In this document: positions 17,563 to 24,807 of the stretch, one piece after another
How the letters are laid out: each line of letters begins with the position of its first letter
Numbering within the stretch: position 1 is the first letter of the stretch
Assembly (NCBI GenBank): GCA_913047795.1
Contig: CAJWTS010000007.1
Coordinates: forward strand, 21,387-85,386
Direction of reading: 5' to 3'
Length of the DNA stretch: 64,000 nt
Source of the DNA: an uncultured Verrucomicrobiota bacterium
GTDB taxonomy: Bacteria > Verrucomicrobiota > Kiritimatiellia > CAJWTS01
Program-made: the position numbers and the translations under genes
Notes under the pieces: model-generated
What the model was told of the DNA's origin: nothing
Database searches by the model: none
The model's input: only the letters and a program-made list of their open reading frames with translations

Positions 17563-18681
17563 CTAGATGACCCAGTCATGTGCGCCCAGGCGCCCATCGG
17601 CGGTCTTCTCAAGTACCGGCGCTTCATCGAAATCGCCGTCATACTCGAATAAGCCGAAGGAGAACGTCGTTGTGCTCGTCTCATAGGCATCGAGCCATTC
17701 GAACGTCGGCGTATCGTGCAGACGTCCCATTTCGACGTTCGAACGCCGGCTCGTCGCGAAGGCGTAAGACGTGAATTCCATACCACGCGTCAGTTCTTTG
17801 CCATTCCAGGGCGGAACGGCGCGCGCGCGATTCTCCTCCCAGGTCATCAACCACGGAAATGCGGCGCGCTCCCAGGCGTAGACCAGGGCGGAACGATGGT
17901 CGTTCTGCGCGCACACAAACCAACCGCGATCGTCTTCCGGTCGAATTCGCAGCGTGCACAGATCGGCATTTTTCGGATCACGGGGATAGCGCCGCCAATC
18001 GGTCTCGCCACCACCCTCGAGCGGCACCATCGGGTAATCAAACGCAGCGTCGAGAGCGAAAAACGAGTCCGTTTCATCTCGGGTCGGCCAGGTCTGCCCG
18101 CGGTCCGCGTTACAGGCGAACAGGGCCGGCGAGGGCTCCAGAAACGCGGCCCCGATCGTTGCGTGCTGGGAGCGACCCATGGCCCGCTCGAAGCCAACGC
18201 GGTTGACCATCGTTTCCTCCACGCGAACAACGGCCTCGCCACGACTGAGCGTGAACCGGCGCGTCACGTCTATCGCCGTGCGGGGTAGCCGCGCCGCCAT
18301 GACGAGCGTGACGCTCGTGTCGTCACTCTTACCCTCAACGGCATCCCAGGTAACCATCCCGGCTTCGCCATGAAACGTCAGCCCGCTTCGCGTCTCACCC
18401 TCGCTTTGTGCCCCGAAAACATCCAGGCACAGGTTGTGGCCCACGATACTCGAAAGAAGCCGCCCCTCCATATCCTCACCGTAAATGGCGGGATCGGCGA
18501 CAGCGTGCAGACTCGGGTCAACCGTCGGCCAACCCGGAACCCAGAGCGGGTTTACACCCCCGGCGGCGGGCTCAATCGACGCAATGTGTCCGCCCCCGGT
18601 GAGAACCGTCACGGCGATTCTGTCGTTCGCGAAACGTACGGCCGGGCGCCCCTCAAAGAGACAGGTATCGATCGAATGCAT
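17563..18681 (-). CDS. galactose-mutarotase-like protein, function unknown
   Basis: A 372-residue cytoplasmic protein with features of the aldose-epimerase-like beta-sandwich: early strands FANDRIAVTVLTGGGHIASIE, GLTFHGEAG, TRRFTLSRGE, and a C-terminal IHDTPTFEWL-like region. It belongs to carbohydrate-binding mutarotase-fold proteins of uncertain reaction. The ATG at 18681 has AGGAG eight bases upstream. It ends six bases from the convergent metX-metW and lies eleven bases after a glycosyltransferase gene, so it is the last gene of a four-gene polysaccharide operon. Substrate cannot be assigned. Confidence 0.7.
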   Translation of the reverse strand: MHSIDTCLFEGRPAVRFANDRIAVTVLTGGGHIASIEPAAGGVNPLWVPGWPTVDPSLHAVADPAIYGEDMEGRLLSSIVGHNLCLDVFGAQSEGETRSGLTFHGEAGMVTWDAVEGKSDDTSVTLVMAARLPRTAIDVTRRFTLSRGEAVVRVEETMVNRVGFERAMGRSQHATIGAAFLEPSPALFACNADRGQTWPTRDETDSFFALDAAFDYPMVPLEGGGETDWRRYPRDPKNADLCTLRIRPEDDRGWFVCAQNDHRSALVYAWERAAFPWLMTWEENRARAVPPWNGKELTRGMEFTSYAFATSRRSNVEMGRLHDTPTFEWLDAYETSTTTFSFGLFEYDGDFDEAPVLEKTADGRLGAHDWVI

Positions 18682-18692
18682 GGGCTGCTCTC

Positions 18693-19757
18693 CTAGATAA
18701 GCCCCGCGAGTGCCTCGCGGAGTTCAGATTCCGGATCACGCCCGGCAATTTCAGCCTTGCGGCGTTCCTGTGATTGCATGACGTCGGCTCGCACGGCATC
18801 GTCCGTCAGTAGAATATCAAACAATGCCGCCAGTTCCTCAGGCTCAAGGTCATCGTATAACACACCCGCGCCGCCAAGCGCCTCCGGCATGCCGCCCCGT
18901 TCTTTCGCCAGGACCGGAACATCCTTATAAATGGCCTCAACGAGAGGTAGGCAATAACCTTCATGATCGCTGGCCGTGACAAAAAGATCGGTGATCTCGT
19001 AATACGCCGCCAGCTTGGCGGGACTCGCGTATCGCTCGAAACACACGTTGGGAACCTTGAGCTCGCACACGAGCATGCGCAGCATCAAGTAGTAGCGCGG
19101 ACAAGAACGCTCCGAACCGATCAGCAGGAGCCGACTGCGCGGATTGATTGTCCGGTTGTACCACGCAAACGCGGTGATCAGGTCTTCCACGCGTTTGTTT
19201 GGAACAAGCCGCCCGACCCAGGTCAGGGTAGGTATCCGTACTGGAAATTTGTTGAAAACATTATCACCGCTGGGCGCGTCGAAGGTCTTCGGGTTGAACA
19301 ACAGGGGAAACACGTGCACGTCGTCAATACCGAGTTCCGCGAGCTCGCCGGCGTTAAACGCCGAATCTGCCCAGACACGGTCCGCTTTCCGCGCGGCTTC
19401 GCCCAGTTTCTCGCGAGCGACCGTGAGTTGGTCGGCTAGGTCATCGTCAAAGCCCCGAAAGAAATGCGCGGGAGTAATATTGTGATAGACGAGAACCTTC
19501 CTGGCCGCGACACCGAGAAACGCATCCACGGCTTTCGACCAGATCGAGTAGTGATGGATCGCGACATCGTCTCGTTCAGCCTGGTACTCTCCCAGATCCC
19601 TGCAGAGATGGCGCACCTCCGGCGCAACATGTTGCATATCGGTGTAGATGCCAGTCTCTATTCCCCACTTCCGCAAAATTCCGTCGAAGACCATAACTTC
19701 GGCGGAAATTGCGTCACCCTCGGCGAATCCCGGCAGGAGCTGATCAATCCGTGGCAT
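18693..19757 (-). CDS. glycosyltransferase, family 4
   Basis: About 354 residues of GT-B fold. The ATG at 19757 (MPRIDQLLPGFAEGDAIS) is preceded by GGAGG; a longer frame is the shadow of the upstream gene. The donor-binding half shows TWVGRLVPNKRVEDLI, LLLIGS, SDHEGYCLPLVEA (the E-x7-E type motif) and VLAKERGGMPEAL. The N-terminal half has YHNITPAHFF, as in some mannosyl/rhamnosyl transferases. Sugar and acceptor are unknown. It overlaps the coiled-coil gene upstream by 14 bases. Confidence 0.88.
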   Translation of the reverse strand: MPRIDQLLPGFAEGDAISAEVMVFDGILRKWGIETGIYTDMQHVAPEVRHLCRDLGEYQAERDDVAIHHYSIWSKAVDAFLGVAARKVLVYHNITPAHFFRGFDDDLADQLTVAREKLGEAARKADRVWADSAFNAGELAELGIDDVHVFPLLFNPKTFDAPSGDNVFNKFPVRIPTLTWVGRLVPNKRVEDLITAFAWYNRTINPRSRLLLIGSERSCPRYYLMLRMLVCELKVPNVCFERYASPAKLAAYYEITDLFVTASDHEGYCLPLVEAIYKDVPVLAKERGGMPEALGGAGVLYDDLEPEELAALFDILLTDDAVRADVMQSQERRKAEIAGRDPESELREALAGLI

Positions 19758-20214
19758 TGTTGTCCTCCGGTCCACCGCTGTGCCGTACTCGCGCCTCAAG
19801 CTCGTCCACGCGACGCTGCAACGCATCCACCTCCTTGCGATGCGATTCGCGCATGAATTCGATCGTGGACGTGATTTGCGTATTGATGACATTCTGTTGA
19901 AACGCTGTATGATCGTGCTGGTATTGCAAAAAGCGCCACGCGAGGCGGCGTAGCCACGCAAGCAACCCGCGCAAAGGACCCCGTCCGCCCGATATTCGCG
20001 GTTGAACGGTATCGATGTCCGAGCGATACCAGAGCAGCGTAATCAACTTTTCGAGATAGCCCTCCCGATCCAATTCATCGCTCAGCGAGAGGGAGGCCAG
20101 ATTTCGGGGCAAAAACTTGGGCAGGTCGTCGTGCCGACGCGAGGCTTCGACCCTTTGCCGGATCCGGGATTCCAGGTCGGAAGCCCTGTCTTTATCTGCA
20201 ATCTTGATTTTCAT
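19744..20214 (-). CDS. hypothetical coiled-coil protein between glycosyltransferases
   Basis: About 156 residues from the ATG at 20214 (MKIKIADKDRASD); a TTG at 20244 is an alternative start. It is charged, without signal peptide. Residues about 20-75 are basic and leucine-rich (PKFLPRNLASLSLSDELD), an Arg/Trp-rich amphipathic stretch follows (LAWLRRLAWRFLQ), and the end is a likely coiled coil (EVDALQRRVDELEARV). Small proteins of this kind occur beside glycosyltransferases in polysaccharide loci, often as an adapter or as the head of split methyltransferases, but no function can be stated. It overlaps the following glycosyltransferase by 14 bases. Confidence 0.7.
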   Translation of the reverse strand: MKIKIADKDRASDLESRIRQRVEASRRHDDLPKFLPRNLASLSLSDELDREGYLEKLITLLWYRSDIDTVQPRISGGRGPLRGLLAWLRRLAWRFLQYQHDHTAFQQNVINTQITSTIEFMRESHRKEVDALQRRVDELEARVRHSGGPEDNNATD

Positions 20215-20282
20215 CAGCGATTCGCCGGTCTCAACACGGCGCAAGGTGATCCTAGTGAATTCGAACCCTTCCGCGCAAGCGC

Positions 20283-21467
20283 CTAACGATCTATCCGCTC
20301 CAGCATCTCATCGTACACGCCGACGAGCTGTAATCGAAACCGGTCTAATCCGTAGGACTCGTCAAAGACCTTGCGCGCGGCTGATCCGAGGCGCTCGCTC
20401 CGCTCAACATCATTCAGCAGCTCAAGGGTGCCGTTCGCAAACCCGTCAGCCGTGGCGGGCACCAATTGCGCAATCGATTCGTCCAGGAGAACACGATTCG
20501 CGGGTGCATCCGCCGCCAGGATCGCCCTCGCGGCTTTCATGTAGTCCATCAACTTTAGCGGCGAGTTAGTGCCCCCCGCGCGAGGACAGAGCAAAATATC
20601 CGAAGCCCTGAGCGCATGCGGCAGATCGTCGGGCGACATGCGCCCCATGAAGGAAACAGCATCCGCGACGTTTCTCTCTCTCAGCCAGGAACGCCGTTCC
20701 TCGATTTCCTCTTCACTCCCGCCGATGATGACGAATCGCACGTCGGCGCGACTCGCCCTGACGATCGGCATCATCTCGAATACAATGTCGACGCCTTGGT
20801 AGGTCGCAAACGATCCGACATAGGTCACCAACCGGCTCTCGTCGCCCTTCAACAACTCCGCCCGGTGTTCCGCAGCACGATCCGGATCCGGCTCCATTCG
20901 CGACGACGGGACATCGGCAATCGACACCACGCGCGATCCCGCACGCACTTGATTCGCCTGCTCTGCGATTCCGGTCCCTGTCGCGATCACCGCGTCCGCG
21001 CGCCGAATGCATCGGCGCATGACGCATGCATAGGCTTTCATGATGATATTCCTGATCCATCCGCCCCTGTAGGAATCCGGGTCGGAATGAATTTCGAAGA
21101 CAAATCGTCCACCCGCGAGACGCGCGGCCAACAACCCGATCGGACCCGCATCCTCTACGGCGTGCACGTAGCGATAACGCATGCGTCGCGCGAGTCGTGC
21201 GGCGGCAAACAGGAGCACCACGTCAAAGACAAGCTTGGAGAGCGACGGCCCGATCGGCAGACGCCGGGCCCCAATCACGTTCGGTACGCGCAGCACGCGC
21301 ACGCCCGGAATCGTCTTTTCCTCCCCGACCGGTAACGTCAGCAGGTCGACCTCGAATCCAGCCTCCGCGAGAATCTGGACATTGGACGCAATCCGAATGG
21401 GTGAACCACGCCATTCGAAGAAAGGCTGGGGAGAAATAAAAAGTAGTCTTCCTCGTGAGTCGGACAT
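20283..21467 (-). CDS. glycosyltransferase, family 4
   Basis: A 394-residue GT-B glycosyltransferase. The N-terminal domain holds FFEWRGSPIRIASNVQIL and FEIHSDPDSYRGGW. The donor domain holds VTYVGSFATYQGVDIV, FVIIGGSEEEIEE, VSFMGRMSPDDLP, and a CPRAGGTNSPLKLMDYM motif where the usual E-x7-E is altered to a GTNSPLKLMDYMKA form seen in some GT4 enzymes. It is the first gene of the minus-strand operon running to 17563 and is divergent from a methyltransferase gene across 91 bases. Substrate unknown. Confidence 0.88.
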   Translation of the reverse strand: MSDSRGRLLFISPQPFFEWRGSPIRIASNVQILAEAGFEVDLLTLPVGEEKTIPGVRVLRVPNVIGARRLPIGPSLSKLVFDVVLLFAAARLARRMRYRYVHAVEDAGPIGLLAARLAGGRFVFEIHSDPDSYRGGWIRNIIMKAYACVMRRCIRRADAVIATGTGIAEQANQVRAGSRVVSIADVPSSRMEPDPDRAAEHRAELLKGDESRLVTYVGSFATYQGVDIVFEMMPIVRASRADVRFVIIGGSEEEIEERRSWLRERNVADAVSFMGRMSPDDLPHALRASDILLCPRAGGTNSPLKLMDYMKAARAILAADAPANRVLLDESIAQLVPATADGFANGTLELLNDVERSERLGSAARKVFDESYGLDRFRLQLVGVYDEMLERIDR

Positions 21468-21558
21468 GTATAGAATGCTGACGGTATCAACATGGGCAGC
21501 AGGTGTAACGCAAATTCCGGAGCCAACTGATCAAGCCTCACTGCATTTCGGACGGTCA

Positions 21559-22296
21559 ATGACTGACACCATCTACTCGGAAACAGCTGACATCGAGTCC
21601 TCGACGGATGCGTACGCCGATCGATTTCGCGGCGCCACCGGCGAATGGATGCTCGCCACTCAGGAGCGGATCACGCTCGAGTACATTGCGAGTTCTGACG
21701 GAAGCACCGTTCTCGACGTCGGCGGCGGGCATGGACAACTCACCCGGCCGCTCTGCAAAAAGGGGTACGATGTGACAGTGCTGGGAAGCGACGCGTCTTG
21801 TCGCAAAAGAATCGCGGATCTCGCGGAGAATGGTCACTGCACGTTCGTCGTGGGAGATGTCATCCATCTCCCGTTTGAAGACCGCTCCTTTGACACGGTT
21901 ATCAGTTTCCGCATGCTGACGCACTGCGGTGCGTGGCCTCAACTCGTCGCCGAGCTCTGCCGCGTGGCACGCCAGGCTGTCGTGGTCGACTACCCGACGA
22001 AACAGAGCCTCAACGCAATCGCGCCGATGCTTTTCGCCGCCAAGAAGAATCTCGAAGGCAATACCCGCCCCTGGCGACTGTTCAGGCACGCTGAGGTCCT
22101 AAGCGCGTTCGAGGCCAACGGATTCCCCGGCATGGCGCGACGTGGACAATTTTTTCTACCGATGGTGATGCATCGCGCCCTGCGCTGTCGCGGGCTGTCG
22201 AACGGAATGGAGCGGATCTGTGCAGCATTAGGCCTGACGCGTGCGTGGGGATCGCCGGTCATCCTCAAGGCCACGCGTCGCGAGGGAGATTCGTAG
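21559..22296 (+). CDS. SAM-dependent methyltransferase, class I
   Basis: About 245 residues from the ATG at 21559 (MTDTIYSETADIESSTDAYA); the upstream extension overlaps the divergent gene. Motif I is VLDVGGGHGQLTRPL, the acidic end of strand 2 is VLGSDAS, motif II/III FEDRSFDTVISFRML, so this is a Methyltransf_11 fold. The target is unknown; the context suggests a sugar or lipid carrier in surface polysaccharide synthesis. Its TAG stop shares one base with the GTG start of the epimerase gene. Confidence 0.85.
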   Translation: MTDTIYSETADIESSTDAYADRFRGATGEWMLATQERITLEYIASSDGSTVLDVGGGHGQLTRPLCKKGYDVTVLGSDASCRKRIADLAENGHCTFVVGDVIHLPFEDRSFDTVISFRMLTHCGAWPQLVAELCRVARQAVVVDYPTKQSLNAIAPMLFAAKKNLEGNTRPWRLFRHAEVLSAFEANGFPGMARRGQFFLPMVMHRALRCRGLSNGMERICAALGLTRAWGSPVILKATRREGDS

Positions 22297-23312
22297 TGGA
22301 ACGATCCGGCATCCAGTCGGGCGATCGTGTTCTCGTCACCGGCGCAACGGGTTTCACGGGTCGCGTGCTCACCCGGAAGCTATGTGAACGCGGCGCGGAG
22401 GTGGTTGCGATTGCGCGTCCATCGTCCGACCTCGAACCACTGGCTGACTGTCACATCCAATGGCTACTCGGCGACGTCGCGGACCCGGATTTAGTCGCGA
22501 AAGCGGCACAGAACGTCAACTATGTCTTTCACATGGCAACCGCGTATCGTGAAGCGCGCAGCTCGCCCGATGTCTATCATCGCGTTCATGTGTCGAGCAC
22601 GCAACATCTGGCCAGGGCGGTTCTGGACAACGATTCGTTCAAACGCTTCGTACATGTCTCGACCATCGGCGTCCACGGGCATATCGAGGGCGCGCCTGCA
22701 GACGAGACCCATCCCTTCCGACCGGGCGACGAATACCAGGCCACCAAAGCGGAAGCCGAAAAATGGATCGCGGACTTCGCCAGGGAATCTGGAATGCCAT
22801 ATACGATCGTGCGCCCGGTGGGAATCTACGGCCCCGGCGATCGTCGTTTGTTAAAGTTCTTCCGGATGGCAGCCGGGGGAAACGTCCTTCTGCTTGGAAG
22901 CGGGGCGGGCGCCTATCACCTGGTCCATGTCGAGGATCTCACTGACATGATGCTGCAACTCGCGGCCCATCCCGACGCGGACGGCGAGGCCTTTATCTGC
23001 GGGGCACGCGACGCGACAACGCTGGCCGAGATCGCGCGGATCGTTGGCGTTGAACTGAATCGTCGTATACGCATCATACGCTTGCCCGCCTGGCCGTTCT
23101 TCATCGTGGCGGCGCTCTGCGAAGGGATATGCAAACCGCTTCGGATCGAGCCGCCCCTCTATCGTCGACGTGTCGCGTTTTTCACGAAAGATCGCAAATT
23201 CGACACGGGCAAGGTCTTTCGGACACTCGATTACGCTCCCGTTCATCCGGTAGAAGACGGCATTCGCCAGACGACGCGCTGGTATGTTAATCAGGGCTGG
23301 ATATCCGCATGA
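22296..23312 (+). CDS. NAD-dependent epimerase/dehydratase
   Basis: About 338 residues of the extended SDR family. The GTG at 22296 overlaps the preceding stop by one base and has GAGGGA upstream. The NAD loop is VLVTGATGFTGRVL, the active-site serine is in HVSTIGVHG and the Tyr-x3-Lys pair in YQATKAEAEKW. The C-terminal end (GVELNRRIRIIRLPAWPFF) is like that of nucleoside-sugar or steroid-type SDRs. A sugar-nucleotide substrate is likely from context but is not proven. Confidence 0.88.
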   Translation: MERSGIQSGDRVLVTGATGFTGRVLTRKLCERGAEVVAIARPSSDLEPLADCHIQWLLGDVADPDLVAKAAQNVNYVFHMATAYREARSSPDVYHRVHVSSTQHLARAVLDNDSFKRFVHVSTIGVHGHIEGAPADETHPFRPGDEYQATKAEAEKWIADFARESGMPYTIVRPVGIYGPGDRRLLKFFRMAAGGNVLLLGSGAGAYHLVHVEDLTDMMLQLAAHPDADGEAFICGARDATTLAEIARIVGVELNRRIRIIRLPAWPFFIVAALCEGICKPLRIEPPLYRRRVAFFTKDRKFDTGKVFRTLDYAPVHPVEDGIRQTTRWYVNQGWISA

Positions 23313-23382
23313 TGCATTCGGCGCGCACAGAGGGCTTTGCTTGCCGTGCGTCGAATCAGCTGATAGGCCGCCGGTGAATTCA

Positions 23383-24099
23383 ATGGCAACTTCCGCTCCC
23401 CCAGTCCAGCCCGTCGTGAAGCCCGAACTCAAGTTCGTGGCCGATACGACCTGTACCGAATTCGCACGTGGCTGGCTGAGACACCATTGCCGACCGGACC
23501 CCACGTATCGCGAAGGCATCATCCGCAGCGTCTACTACGATACGCCGCAATTGGACGCGTTCAACGAGAAGGTTAACGGCGATTTCTATAAGCAGAAGGT
23601 GCGGCTGCGGTGGTACGACCCGGATACCGGCGCGGACCCATCAAAACGCAACGCCTTTCTGGAGGTGAAGCACAAGGTCGGCGGCGGGCGGCAGAAGGAG
23701 CGCATCCGGCTCGTACTGGAAAGCGAATGGCTTGAGAACGCGCCGTTAAGCGATGCACGCTTTATGAATGTCCTGCGTACGGCCGCACCCGGATTGATTG
23801 AGGCCACCGCCCCCGCGCTCTTCCCCAGCCTCGTCGTTCAGTATCACCGGATCCGATATATCTGCCCCATCTCGCAGGCGCGGGTCTGCCTTGATACCGG
23901 CATTCAACCCGGTCGTGTGAACAGTCGGTTGCTGGCCGCGCAAGGTTGTGCCACTATACGCGACGTCGTGATTGAAGTGAAAGATGCCGAGGCTGCACAG
24001 ATACCATGGCTCGAATCCGTGTACGCTGCGGGATTCCGGCAGCGCAGCTTCTCCAAGTACGGCGAATGCGTCGCGCGGGTAACAGCGGAAGAATACTAG
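23383..24099 (+). CDS. VTC-domain (polyphosphate-polymerase-like) protein
   Basis: About 238 residues; ATG at 23383 is chosen, though a longer in-frame extension exists. The tunnel-shaped VTC/CYTH-like domain is clear: ELKFVAD at the start, SVYYDTPQLDAF, KQKVRLRWYD, FLEVKHKVGG, VQYHRIRYI, VCLDTGI, VIEVKDA and SFSKYGECV. These carry the basic and acidic residues that bind triphosphate and metal in yeast Vtc4. It is followed by a DUF4956 membrane protein and a CotH protein, an association seen repeatedly in bacteria. Whether it makes polyphosphate is unproven. Confidence 0.88.
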   Translation: MATSAPPVQPVVKPELKFVADTTCTEFARGWLRHHCRPDPTYREGIIRSVYYDTPQLDAFNEKVNGDFYKQKVRLRWYDPDTGADPSKRNAFLEVKHKVGGGRQKERIRLVLESEWLENAPLSDARFMNVLRTAAPGLIEATAPALFPSLVVQYHRIRYICPISQARVCLDTGIQPGRVNSRLLAAQGCATIRDVVIEVKDAEAAQIPWLESVYAAGFRQRSFSKYGECVARVTAEEY

Positions 24100-24108
24100 G
24101 GAGTAACG

Positions 24109-24792
24109 ATGCTGAAGGGAATCAAAGAGATTCAACAACTGTCGGGTCGCGTCGACCCGTGGATGTTTTGCGTGGCCCTGCTCGCCTCCCTGGCGGCAGC
24201 GATCATCGCCGCCGGCTTGTATGCGCGCTTCTATGAACGGCGCGGAACCGGCAGCCAGGTCCATCGTTCGTTCCCGCTCCTCGCGATATCGATTACGACG
24301 TTGTTCATCGCGGTGCAGATGTCTCTGCCGCTCTCGCTGGGACTGCTCGGTGCGCTCTCGATCATCAGATTCCGCACACCCATCAAAGAACCGGAAGAAG
24401 TCGGATTTATCATGCTGGTCATCGCCGCGTCGATTATCTGCGCAACATTTAACTTCCAATTCCTCGTGATTCTCTACGCCGTCGCAGCGATCACCCTCTT
24501 TGCTGTCCGGGGCCGAAGCGTATTGCGCCAAGATCGCGGCGATGGAATCATCATTATATCCGTAAAGAAAGAACACGCCGATAAGGCGGTCTCAGCGATC
24601 GAGGCCTGCGTTCGCGATAACACGCGGGACGCGGCACTCGAGAGCAGCACGAGCAGTGATGATCTCGTGAGCCTGCAGTTCGCTTTCTCCGGTCTAACCT
24701 GCGACATCGAGGCCCTGCGTAGTCACGTGGGCCAGGCGTCCGAATCGTCGGACATCAATGTCTACTTCAATCGGCCTGCCCCGCTGAGATAG
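24109..24792 (+). CDS. DUF4956 membrane protein
   Basis: A 227-residue protein with about four membrane helices in residues 18-145 (WMFCVALLASLAAAIIAAG; LLAISITTLFIAVQM; PLSLGLLGALSIIRFRTPIK; FLVILYAVAAITLFAV) and a cytoplasmic C-terminal domain. The SIIRFRTPIKEPEE motif after a Gly/Leu-rich helix is characteristic of DUF4956. Such proteins pair with VTC proteins and may be a membrane partner or channel for the polymer, but no reaction is known. It starts nine bases after the VTC gene, and the next gene follows after 15 bases. Confidence 0.85.
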   Translation: MLKGIKEIQQLSGRVDPWMFCVALLASLAAAIIAAGLYARFYERRGTGSQVHRSFPLLAISITTLFIAVQMSLPLSLGLLGALSIIRFRTPIKEPEEVGFIMLVIAASIICATFNFQFLVILYAVAAITLFAVRGRSVLRQDRGDGIIIISVKKEHADKAVSAIEACVRDNTRDAALESSTSSDDLVSLQFAFSGLTCDIEALRSHVGQASESSDINVYFNRPAPLR

Positions 24793-24807
24793 CGACGGAC
24801 ACGTGTG

